NCBI GenBank assembly: GCA_013002645.1
Contig: JABDJF010000104.1
Coordinates: 1-5,403 of the forward strand
Direction of reading: 5' to 3'
Origin: Myxococcales bacterium
GTDB lineage: Bacteria; Myxococcota_A; Polyangia; Polyangiales; Houyiibacteriaceae
Length of the DNA stretch: 5,403 nt
The notes under the pieces were generated by a model. It saw only the letters and a program-made list of their open reading frames with translations. It did not search any database and had not been told where the DNA came from. This document shows, in pieces, positions 1 to 4,607 of this stretch. Position 1 is the stretch's first letter. The number at the start of each line of letters is the position of its first letter. The position numbers and the translations under genes are program-made.

Positions 1-67
1 GCACCGAACCGAGCAAGAAGATCGCCAATCCGCCCTTGAGGCCGCCGTGGATGCAAGTATGACTCAT
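1..67 (-). CDS. Possible N-terminus of a membrane or exported protein, cut by window edge
   Basis: On the minus strand an ATG at 67 opens a frame that reads through the left edge and begins MSHTCIHGGLKGGLAIFLLG. The stretch from about residue 9 is hydrophobic and could start a membrane segment or signal peptide. About 17 of 22 codons end in G or C, which fits the other genes here. The competing plus-strand frame (2-115, ending TAA) has a lower share, about 13 of its first 24 codons. An in-frame GTG at 73 is an alternative start. No clear ribosome binding site is visible. An AT-rich gap to the right fits a divergent start. With only 22 codons no family can be named, and the plus-strand reading is not excluded. 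Confidence 0.4.
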   Translation of the reverse strand, partial: MSHTCIHGGLKGGLAIFLLGSV

Positions 68-122
68 CTGCACAAACGTCAGCCTAACACGCCAGAAAGC
101 ACCCTGCAGGCCTAAATTAAAA

Positions 123-143
123 CTGTAATACAATGGAATACAG
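123..143. promoter_or_regulatory. Imperfect palindrome, candidate operator
   Basis: The 21-base site begins CTGTAATAC and ends GGAATACAG. Compared with its own reverse complement it matches at 16 of 21 positions, with perfect five-base ends CTGTA and TACAG. It sits in the AT-rich gap between divergent genes, where a repressor or activator dimer might bind. The ends recall LexA-type CTGT...ACAG boxes, but 13 bases separate CTGT from ACAG instead of the 8 in the E. coli box, so LexA is not claimed. Confidence 0.25.
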
Positions 144-228
144 TCTATTTATGCACCTTAAGGGTCAATTTATTTCGTAATCGGGCTTGCATCTTCTCTC
201 TAGTTTGCGAAGATCAGTAAAGAAAGCA

Positions 229-268
229 GGGGTGAATTTTTCCTTTGGAGAAGTGAACTTCTTCCCCC
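229..268 (+). other. Possible folded 5' leader of the haem lipoprotein gene
   Basis: Positions 247-253 (GGAGAAG) can pair with 258-264 (CTTCTTC) around a TGAA tetraloop, giving seven pairs including one G-U. An outer pairing of GGGG (229-232) plus GAA (234-236) with TTCCCCC ending at 268 would compete for positions 262-264. The structure would lie about 30 to 70 bases before the ribosome binding site if transcription starts upstream of 229. No known riboswitch class is recognised, and the fold was found by eye without energy calculation. Confidence 0.25.
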
Positions 269-298
269 ATTATTAGAGCCTCAACAGAATTTTTTATC

Positions 299-303
299 AG
301 GAG
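299..303 (+). promoter_or_regulatory. Ribosome binding site that decides the start of the haem lipoprotein
   Basis: AGGAG at 299-303 lies 11 bases before the ATG at 315. A GTG at 303 would also be in frame, but it overlaps the AGGAG itself and so could not use it. This favours the ATG at 315 as the real start. Confidence 0.6.
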
Positions 304-314
304 TGACAGTAAAA

Positions 315-794
315 ATGTCTTACACACGGACAAATTGGGTGCGATTCATGGTTTTGGCGGCCTGTGGTTTGGGTCTCGCAGCCTGCGGGGACAGCGGGTC
401 GGCGGCCTCAACCCCCCGAGCTCTTCTCTTTTGCAACAACCCCGACGCCGCGGCACCCTCGTGTTCGCTCGCTGGTTTCTCCGTGGCGGACGATTTGGCG
501 ATTCGCGGGAAGCTCGAAGGTTGCGCGGTCGCGGGCTGCCACGGTGCGGGCGCGCTGACATTCAGCATAGACCTCGCCACGGCATCCGTGGAGGCGGCCC
601 TGGCTCCGCTCTCGAACCAGATCAGTGTCAACGGGAACGCCCTCGTCGACCAGTTCTATCCAGATTGTAGTGATCTGCTCACCAAGGTCACCGATGACTG
701 GGGCGCCGGACAGCGAATGCCGCTCGGGGGGACGCTCTGGAGCAACGCGGAGATCGACTGCTTTCGGTCGTATCTCAACGAGATTGGCAACTGA
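315..794 (+). CDS. Predicted monohaem cytochrome-like lipoprotein
   Basis: This 159-residue protein starts at ATG 315, placed by AGGAG 11 bases upstream. Residues 1-24 form a lipoprotein signal: Arg at 5 and 10, a hydrophobic core, then lipobox LAAC with Cys24 as the predicted lipidated residue. A low-complexity linker follows. GCAVAGCHG (residues 69-77) gives C70-x4-C75-H76, a haem-c-like site with four instead of two residues between the cysteines. Near the C-terminus, RMPLGG (134-139) followed by WSNAEIDCFRSYL resembles the Met-containing end of small cytochrome-c-like domains, so Met135 is a candidate second axial ligand. Four further cysteines (40, 50, 118, 149) may form disulfides. It would sit on the periplasmic or outer face of a membrane and could pass electrons. 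Haem binding is inferred, and no partner oxidoreductase is adjacent. The next gene is convergent, 10 bases away. Confidence 0.8.
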   Translation: MSYTRTNWVRFMVLAACGLGLAACGDSGSAASTPRALLFCNNPDAAAPSCSLAGFSVADDLAIRGKLEGCAVAGCHGAGALTFSIDLATASVEAALAPLSNQISVNGNALVDQFYPDCSDLLTKVTDDWGAGQRMPLGGTLWSNAEIDCFRSYLNEIGN

Positions 795-801
795 GGTCTC
801 A

Positions 802-830
802 GGATCAGCCGTGCTCGGCGCGGCGGATCC
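802..830. terminator. Inverted repeat at convergent junction, possible two-way terminator
   Basis: GGATCAGCCG (802-811) and CGGCGGATCC (821-830) are inverted copies with one mismatch in ten, around a nine-base loop. The hairpin starts just after the lipoprotein stop (792-794) and covers the stop codon of the facing ATP-grasp gene (805-807). No run of T follows on either strand, so it is not a classic intrinsic terminator. The convergent position is the main support. Confidence 0.4.
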
Positions 831-1836
831 CCAGGTTGACGATCTTCTGTAGAAGATTCGGGTAGGTCATCCCGGCAGCCTTGGCCGCACCTGCAAACTC
901 CTCGAACTCACCGATGTCGGGGTTGGGGTTGGCTTCCAAGAAGTACAGCCCACCTGACTCGTCGAGCCGAAAGTCGATTCGGACGCATCCGTCGGTGCCG
1001 AGTCGCCGGCAAATGCGGCGGGAGAGCCGCGCGATTCGGCGTTCCGTTTCTTCGGAAAGCCCCTTCGCTCGTCCGATGCGCACACCGTACTTCTGCTGGT
1101 ACTCCAGGTTCCATTTGACCTTGCGCGTCGCAATCTTGGGCGCATCATCGGGCAGTTTGTCTAGGAAGATCTCCCAGGTCGGAAGCACCTGCAGCCGATG
1201 GTTTCCGAGGACCGAGACGTAGAGCTCACGGCCCTCGATGTACTGCTCCACGACGGCGTCCGTGCGAATTTTCTCGTGAATGAAAGCCACCCTTTCTTCG
1301 AGCGCTTTGTCGCTGTGCACGACGGAGGCCTGTGATATTCCGTAGCTTCCCTCTTCGATCAGCGACTTGACGATGAGCGGAAATTCGAGCCGCCGGGGAG
1401 GCCTGATCTTTCGGTAGCGGGGAAAAACACGAAACCGCGGCACCTGAATCCGGTGGTAGGCGAGCACCTTCTTCGAGAGCGCCTTGTCCCGCGCCAAGAG
1501 AAGACCTCGCGGATTGCAACCCGTATAGGCCGCACGCTGCAGCTCCAAGTAGCCGACCACGTGCGCATCGAAAATCGCCTCTCCGTCGAACTCCTCGAGT
1601 AGGTTGAACACGACGTGCGGCTTGAGCTCTTCAATCGCCGTACGAAGCGGAGCGAGCTCGTCGCTCAGGCCGACCATCAGGACCTCGTGTCCGAGCGCGC
1701 GCAGACCCTTACGCACCTCGAGCTCCGTCTTGAAAGGGGCGACTTGCTCGTCGGAGAGCTCGCTGATGTCTTCGGGCGGGATGAGACTCTGATGCACGAG
1801 AACGATGATTCGCTGTCGTTTTACAATGGATGCCAT
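805..1836 (-). CDS. ATP-grasp ligase, D-alanine-D-alanine ligase-like
   Basis: This 343-residue cytoplasmic enzyme is predicted to join a carboxylate to an amine through an acyl-phosphate made from ATP. Fold parts appear in order. The N-terminal domain contains RIIVLVH (9-15). YTGCNPRG (104-111) and RDK (116-118) match the YTG and MDK signatures of D-Ala-D-Ala ligases. PLIVKSLIEEGSYGIS (153-168) is the ATP-binding Lys157 and glycine loop. VVEQYIEGRELYVSVLGN (195-212) matches the EyieGrE segment. RIDF (286-289) and FLEANPNPDI (299-308) carry the Mg ligands Asp288, Glu301 and Asn303. It is close to family length, but the usual Ddl substrate loops are not clearly conserved, so the substrate is unknown. 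I chose ATG 1836 because the homologous region begins there; an upstream in-frame start at 1944 would only add a tail lying over the previous gene. It overlaps the metallopeptidase gene by 16 bases, implying coupled translation. A true Ddl is possible but less likely, given this partner and the lack of cell-wall genes. Confidence 0.85.
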   Translation of the reverse strand: MASIVKRQRIIVLVHQSLIPPEDISELSDEQVAPFKTELEVRKGLRALGHEVLMVGLSDELAPLRTAIEELKPHVVFNLLEEFDGEAIFDAHVVGYLELQRAAYTGCNPRGLLLARDKALSKKVLAYHRIQVPRFRVFPRYRKIRPPRRLEFPLIVKSLIEEGSYGISQASVVHSDKALEERVAFIHEKIRTDAVVEQYIEGRELYVSVLGNHRLQVLPTWEIFLDKLPDDAPKIATRKVKWNLEYQQKYGVRIGRAKGLSEETERRIARLSRRICRRLGTDGCVRIDFRLDESGGLYFLEANPNPDIGEFEEFAGAAKAAGMTYPNLLQKIVNLGIRRAEHG

Positions 1837-2837
1837 GTGTCCCGCCGGTGCAGAAGGTGCACGGTGTGCACCGTCAACATGATGGCAAAGTCGAGCTTCG
1901 TCTGACGCTCCCCCTTGGTGAGTCGGAGCCTCAGCTCGCGACACCGCCCGATGATATCACGAAGCACCTGGTCGACGGTGAACTGATATTCGCCCGTGAA
2001 AGTCGAAATCTGCTCTCGAATTTGGCGTCGATTGCGACGCAGGAATGCCGCTGCCGTCTCGTTGTTTCGATAGCGCGCGGAGTCGCTGAAGATCTTCAGC
2101 AGGTCCCTGTCGTACTCGTCGCTAAAACCAGGGCTGTAGTGGTCCTGCCGGCGTTCGTAATGGCGGCGCAGCGTGTGACGGAGTTGCGGCAGCGAGTAAG
2201 GACGCGCCCGTGAGCGCACCTGCGGCTTCTTATCGGTGAGGTCGGCGACGAGTGCGTCGATGTACTCGAGCTTCTGGAGCGCGGATGAATGGGCATACTG
2301 CTTCCGCCAGTTGGAGCGCGGGGCGAGCCAGACCGCAAACGTTTCGGCAAAATCCTCGACCGGATGGGCCTGCGCGTACCAGCCGTCCAGGTGTTCCACG
2401 AATCCTTGGCTCATGGGGTTGGGCCGGTAGAAGTCCGGGTAGGGCTCGGACGCGCTGCCGAATGCCCGCTGCCATAGCTTTCGCCGCTGCAGGTTGTATG
2501 CGTGCTGCAGCGCGTGCCCCGCTTCATGGCGAAGTAGGCGCATGCACTCGACGCGCGTGCCGCCCTCCACCTCGAACATCATCTGCCGTTCGAGTCGCAT
2601 CAGCCGCGGATGCGCCAAATAGAATGGCACGCCGACGCCAGGAATGCCGTCCGGAGAGCACCACTCATCGCTCAGCCAGAAGTGGATACGAAACCGCCGA
2701 AGCCCAGCCATGTCCAGCTCTTCGTGGAGGCGTCCGACGCAGTCCTCGAGCCAGGTCCCCGCAATGGTGAGACCGAGCTCGCTCAAGCGAAGGTCGAGGA
2801 GCTCCTCGGTTGGCAGGCTTTCCCATTCGACCGGCAC
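1821..2837 (-). CDS. Putative zinc metallopeptidase with HEAGH motif
   Basis: The 338-residue protein has RLLRHEAGHALQHAY (100-114), containing the HExxH zinc motif: His104 and His108 as ligands and Glu105 as catalytic base. HPVEDFAETFAVWL (158-171) lies 50 to 60 residues later, and Glu161 or Glu165 is a candidate third ligand, as in gluzincin-type enzymes. There is no signal peptide or membrane segment, so it is probably cytoplasmic. After residue 175 comes a long, charged, mostly helical-looking tail to residue 338 with many Arg and His, of unknown role. It resembles proteins labelled putative zinc-binding metallopeptidase; I cannot name a precise family. The start is GTG 2837, the most upstream reasonable codon after an in-frame stop at 2859-2861. 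No good ribosome binding site is visible there. It lies 52 bases after the reductase gene and overlaps the ATP-grasp gene by 16 bases, so the pair probably acts on one substrate or product. Peptidase activity is inferred from the motif. Confidence 0.8.
   Translation of the reverse strand: MPVEWESLPTEELLDLRLSELGLTIAGTWLEDCVGRLHEELDMAGLRRFRIHFWLSDEWCSPDGIPGVGVPFYLAHPRLMRLERQMMFEVEGGTRVECMRLLRHEAGHALQHAYNLQRRKLWQRAFGSASEPYPDFYRPNPMSQGFVEHLDGWYAQAHPVEDFAETFAVWLAPRSNWRKQYAHSSALQKLEYIDALVADLTDKKPQVRSRARPYSLPQLRHTLRRHYERRQDHYSPGFSDEYDRDLLKIFSDSARYRNNETAAAFLRRNRRQIREQISTFTGEYQFTVDQVLRDIIGRCRELRLRLTKGERQTKLDFAIMLTVHTVHLLHRRDTWHPL
1846..1874 (-). other. Nested inverted repeats just before the ATP-grasp start
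   Basis: Two alternative pairings lie inside the metallopeptidase C-terminal codons. CGGTGCA (1846-1852) can pair with TGCACCG (1867-1873) around 14 bases. ACGGTG (1861-1866) is a near-direct palindrome with CACCGT (1869-1874). On the minus strand they end 9 bases before the ATP-grasp ATG, next to its weak GGCGGG binding region, and could affect coupled translation. They may equally reflect repeated Val-His codons. Confidence 0.2.
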
Positions 2838-2889
2838 AGCGGGCGCAGCTTGACGGATCTATCTGCGCACCACAACAATAGGCCGCCGG

Positions 2890-3549
2890 CTACCAGGGAA
2901 GCCGCTCGCCGTTCGCGTGCCAGAAGGCCCCGGAGTCCTCGAGGCGAAGCCCGTCGATTCGCGAGATCAATCCCTTCGCCGATTCAGATGCCGGGATGCC
3001 GTGGTGGCCGGTCAGGTCCGTCGCGACGAGGCCCGGGTGAAGGATCGCGACCGAGATGCCCTTGCTGCGAAAGTCGTGCGCCAGGTTCACGCCGGCCATG
3101 TTCAAGGCCGCCTTCGCCATGCGGTAGCCGTAGTAGCTACCGGAGCCGTTGTCCCCGATCGAGCCCATCCGGCTGGTGATGAGTATGATCTTCGAGCCGT
3201 TCTCGAGATGCGGGGACATGATTGAGGTGACGCGCAGGGCGCCGAGGGCGTTGACTTCGAACTGCTCCCGTATTCGATCGAAGTCGAGGCCGTCGAAGGA
3301 TTCGTTTCCGAAAATTCCCGCGTTGTTGATGAGCACGTCGACCCGAGTCTCGCCAAGCTCGCGCGACACCGTTTCGAGGGCCGCCTGGTCGGTCACATCG
3401 ACCTTTTCGAACAGCCGAACGCCGAGCGCCTCGAGCTCTGGGCTTGCTTTTCGACAAAGGGCGATGATGTCGTCTCCGCGCTCGCGGAGCTGGCGACTCA
3501 GCTCCAGGCCGATGCCCTTGTTTGCGCCTGTGATCAATACCGTTGCCAT
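2890..3549 (-). CDS. Short-chain dehydrogenase/reductase, C-factor (CsgA)/sniffer-like
   Basis: This 219-residue soluble protein has the full classical SDR set. TGANKGIG (7-14) binds the nucleotide, Arg33 at the end of strand two favours NADPH, and NNAG (75-78) is present with Asn100. The catalytic residues are Ser126, Tyr142 and Lys146 (YRMAK). HPGLVATDL (170-178) follows, and the end GERLPW matches the usual close of the C-factor/sniffer-like carbonyl reductase group. Length is normal for that group. The reaction is probably NADPH-dependent reduction of a carbonyl; the substrate is unknown. In Myxococcus the related CsgA acts in developmental signalling, but that role should not be transferred on this evidence. 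The ATG at 3549 has a strong GAGGAGG binding site. It lies 62 bases after the Cys-rich lipoprotein gene and 52 before the metallopeptidase, on the same strand, so operon membership is plausible. Confidence 0.9.
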   Translation of the reverse strand: MATVLITGANKGIGLELSRQLRERGDDIIALCRKASPELEALGVRLFEKVDVTDQAALETVSRELGETRVDVLINNAGIFGNESFDGLDFDRIREQFEVNALGALRVTSIMSPHLENGSKIILITSRMGSIGDNGSGSYYGYRMAKAALNMAGVNLAHDFRSKGISVAILHPGLVATDLTGHHGIPASESAKGLISRIDGLRLEDSGAFWHANGERLPW

Positions 3550-3553
3550 GGAG

Positions 3554-3573
3554 CCCTCCTCGGTTCGGAGGCT
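3554..3573 (-). promoter_or_regulatory. Strong ribosome binding site of the reductase, within a possible hairpin
   Basis: Reading the minus strand, GAGGAGG precedes the ATG at 3549 by about five bases. The same bases can pair with upstream AGCCTCC (3567-3573) around a seven-base loop, with one bulged base. The binding site could thus be partly hidden in the mRNA. The site itself is clear; the hairpin is only suggestive. Confidence 0.5.
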
Positions 3574-3611
3574 ATCATAGGGCGCCTACCGTAGTGTCGA
3601 GCCCAATGCGC

Positions 3612-4046
3612 TCATCGAATGGGGACGCAGAGCCGATCTCCTGCGATGACCTCGCAACCAAAGCCGGCGGGTACGTCGCAGTCAGCGTCGATTTCGCAGC
3701 GCTCCACGCAGACCCTCGCGCCGATCGGACCAGCGAGAATCGCATGATCGAGACACGCACCTGGTAGACCGTTGAACTCGGAGACTGGGCAATCCAGGTC
3801 GTCGAAGCAGTCAACCGTGCAGATTGCGTTGACGAAATCGGTGTACCGATCGGCGGGCACAGCGAGCTCTTCGCAGTACTCGCCCGCGAAGCAGTCGATG
3901 TTCGAGTAACAGACTTCGTACGTGATCGCTCTTGGCCCCGGCTCGAAGACATCGTCGTAGTCTCCGAGAAAGACGCAGCCGGAAAGCATCGAGCTGAACA
4001 TGGCGATTCCCAACCAGCTAGAGCGTCGAATTAGATCAAGTTTCAT
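3612..4046 (-). CDS. Cys-rich lipoprotein with three four-cysteine modules
   Basis: The 144-residue protein begins at ATG 4046, with AGAGAGG nine bases upstream. Residues 1-24 form a lipoprotein signal: Arg7 and Arg8, a hydrophobic core, and lipobox LSGC with Cys24 lipidated. After it are exactly twelve cysteines, at 46, 52, 58, 76, 80, 86, 98, 113, 117, 123, 131 and 140. They fall into three modules of four. Each opens C-x5-C (CYSNIDC, CFDDLDC, CEIDADC), and modules are separated by three residues. Six disulfides are likely, so the protein should fold outside the cytoplasm. Similar D-x-D-C spacing is common in predicted surface lipoproteins of Myxococcota and relatives; function is not known. 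A longer frame extends upstream to 4307, but it is Arg-rich, lacks a signal and overlaps the divergent membrane gene, so it was rejected. It may be the first gene of the minus-strand run that ends at 805. Confidence 0.8.
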   Translation of the reverse strand: MKLDLIRRSSWLGIAMFSSMLSGCVFLGDYDDVFEPGPRAITYEVCYSNIDCFAGEYCEELAVPADRYTDFVNAICTVDCFDDLDCPVSEFNGLPGACLDHAILAGPIGARVCVERCEIDADCDVPAGFGCEVIAGDRLCVPIR

Positions 4047-4053
4047 GGCGAAA

Positions 4054-4062
4054 GCCCTCTCT
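4054..4062 (-). promoter_or_regulatory. Ribosome binding site of the Cys-rich lipoprotein
   Basis: AGAGAGGGC on the minus strand lies seven to nine bases before the ATG at 4046. Together with the lipoprotein signal that begins there, it fixes this start over the much longer upstream frame. Confidence 0.55.
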
Positions 4063-4161
4063 AAGCAAATAGACGTTCTTCCGCGCGCGTGATTCAACCG
4101 AGCGCTTTGCCCCTCATTTCGTCGCGAATTGCGATCTGACCTCCTCCTCCACAGCCGAGCC

Positions 4162-4174
4162 ATACCAGTGGTAT
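4162..4174. promoter_or_regulatory. Perfect palindrome ahead of the membrane protein gene, candidate operator
   Basis: ATACCAGTGGTAT has six-base arms that are exact inverted copies around one central base. It ends 11 bases before the ATG at 4186, in the 139-base divergent gap. The site could bind a dimeric regulator or form part of a short leader. No Shine-Dalgarno sequence is seen between it and the ATG, so the transcript may be leaderless or start near here. Confidence 0.35.
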
Positions 4175-4185
4175 CGTTCCGCACC

Positions 4186-4593
4186 ATGGCAAACCGCGGA
4201 CGCTCTCGTGTCTTATTCATCGATGCCTTCGTCAACTTCCTGTTGGGCGTCGCGCTCCTGTGCTTCGATCCCGTGGCGGGCTGGTTGGGAGTTCCTGCTT
4301 CCGACACGACGTTCTATCCAACGATCCTCGGGGCGGTCTTGTTTGGAATCGGGATCGCACTGGTCTGGGAAGGAATCCGCGGCGACGGACAGCTCGTAGG
4401 CCTCGGGCTTGGCGGAGCCATTGCGATCAACCTCTGTGGCGGCGTGGTGCTGACGGCGTGGCTGCTGTTCGGCGATCTGAGCTTGCCCCTGCGAGGGCAG
4501 CTGATCCTTTGGGGCTTGGCCGCCATTTTGGTGCTGATTAGCCTCGCGGAGCTCAGCATGCGCGCCAAGCACGGCCCAGATGGCTTGCGCTAG
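4186..4593 (+). CDS. Small four-helix membrane protein, uncharacterised
   Basis: The 135-residue protein has four hydrophobic segments, at about residues 9-27, 43-61, 71-95 and 105-123. They are linked by short loops, with a basic N-terminus (Arg4, 6, 8) and a basic tail. Features that look conserved include IDAFVNFLLG (12-21), a Pro-Val-Ala-Gly-Trp-Leu-Gly stretch (29-35) and FYPTILGAVLFGIG (43-56). This resembles a widespread group of small uncharacterised inner-membrane proteins, but I cannot name a family or function. ATG 4186 is chosen because the hydrophobic core follows directly. In-frame GTG 4168 and TTG 4129 would only add poorly conserved-looking residues. No ribosome binding site is visible. 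It diverges from the Cys-rich lipoprotein and abuts the flavoprotein gene end to end, the two TAG stops lying side by side. Confidence 0.75.
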   Translation: MANRGRSRVLFIDAFVNFLLGVALLCFDPVAGWLGVPASDTTFYPTILGAVLFGIGIALVWEGIRGDGQLVGLGLGGAIAINLCGGVVLTAWLLFGDLSLPLRGQLILWGLAAILVLISLAELSMRAKHGPDGLR

Positions 4594-4607
4594 CTAACCG
4601 CTAGCGC
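4587..4607. terminator. Perfect hairpin over two abutting stop codons, possible two-way terminator
   Basis: GCGCTAGC (4587-4594) and GCTAGCGC (4600-4607) form an exact eight-pair stem with a five-base TAACC loop. It covers the plus-strand TAG (4591-4593) and the minus-strand TAG (4594-4596). Two genes converge here with no gap, so a shared terminator is expected. On the plus strand only TTCT follows, with no long T run, so efficiency is uncertain. Confidence 0.55.

Larger units (their letters stand above)
68..314. other. AT-rich non-coding region, probable divergent control region
   Basis: This stretch is much richer in A and T than the flanking genes and has no convincing reading frame. It separates the possible minus-strand gene at 1-67 from the lipoprotein gene at 315. 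It therefore probably holds promoters in one or both directions. I see no strong sigma-70 match. A weak minus-strand -35-like TTGACC lies at 163-168, but the nearest -10-like element is at poor spacing. The region also holds the imperfect palindrome at 123-143 and a possible folded leader at 229-268, listed separately. Confidence 0.6.

Noticed and set aside
2..115. C-terminal end of a plus-strand gene stopping at TAA 113-115
   Set aside because: The frame is open, but its codon third positions are less GC-rich than those of the opposite-strand reading. It is kept only as an alternative.
123..143. LexA box
   Set aside because: The spacing between CTGT and ACAG is 13 bases, unlike the 8 of the E. 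coli LexA box, and no SOS gene is adjacent.
791..802. Short palindrome CTGAGGTCTCAG
   Set aside because: Five-base arms with a two-base gap cannot form a stable hairpin and are probably chance.
805..1836. Housekeeping D-alanine-D-alanine ligase (ddl)
   Set aside because: The core ATP-grasp motifs fit, but the substrate loops are not clearly Ddl-like, and the partner is a peptidase rather than mur genes.
1837..1944. N-terminal extension of the ATP-grasp protein
   Set aside because: It lies in the shadow of the metallopeptidase 3' end and shows no fold-like sequence. The ligase fold begins just after the ATG at 1836.
2252..2770. Plus-strand open frame of 172 codons
   Set aside because: It is antisense to the metallopeptidase, has low-complexity Arg/Ala composition, and has no start signal.
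2610..3179. Long plus-strand open frame (189 codons)
   Set aside because: It is antisense to the metallopeptidase and reductase genes, is rich in Arg, Ser and Pro as expected of a GC-rich shadow frame, and has no domain.
4047..4307. N-terminal extension of the Cys-rich lipoprotein
   Set aside because: It is Arg-rich, overlaps the divergent membrane gene, and would bury the lipoprotein signal internally. The ATG at 4046 has its own ribosome binding site.
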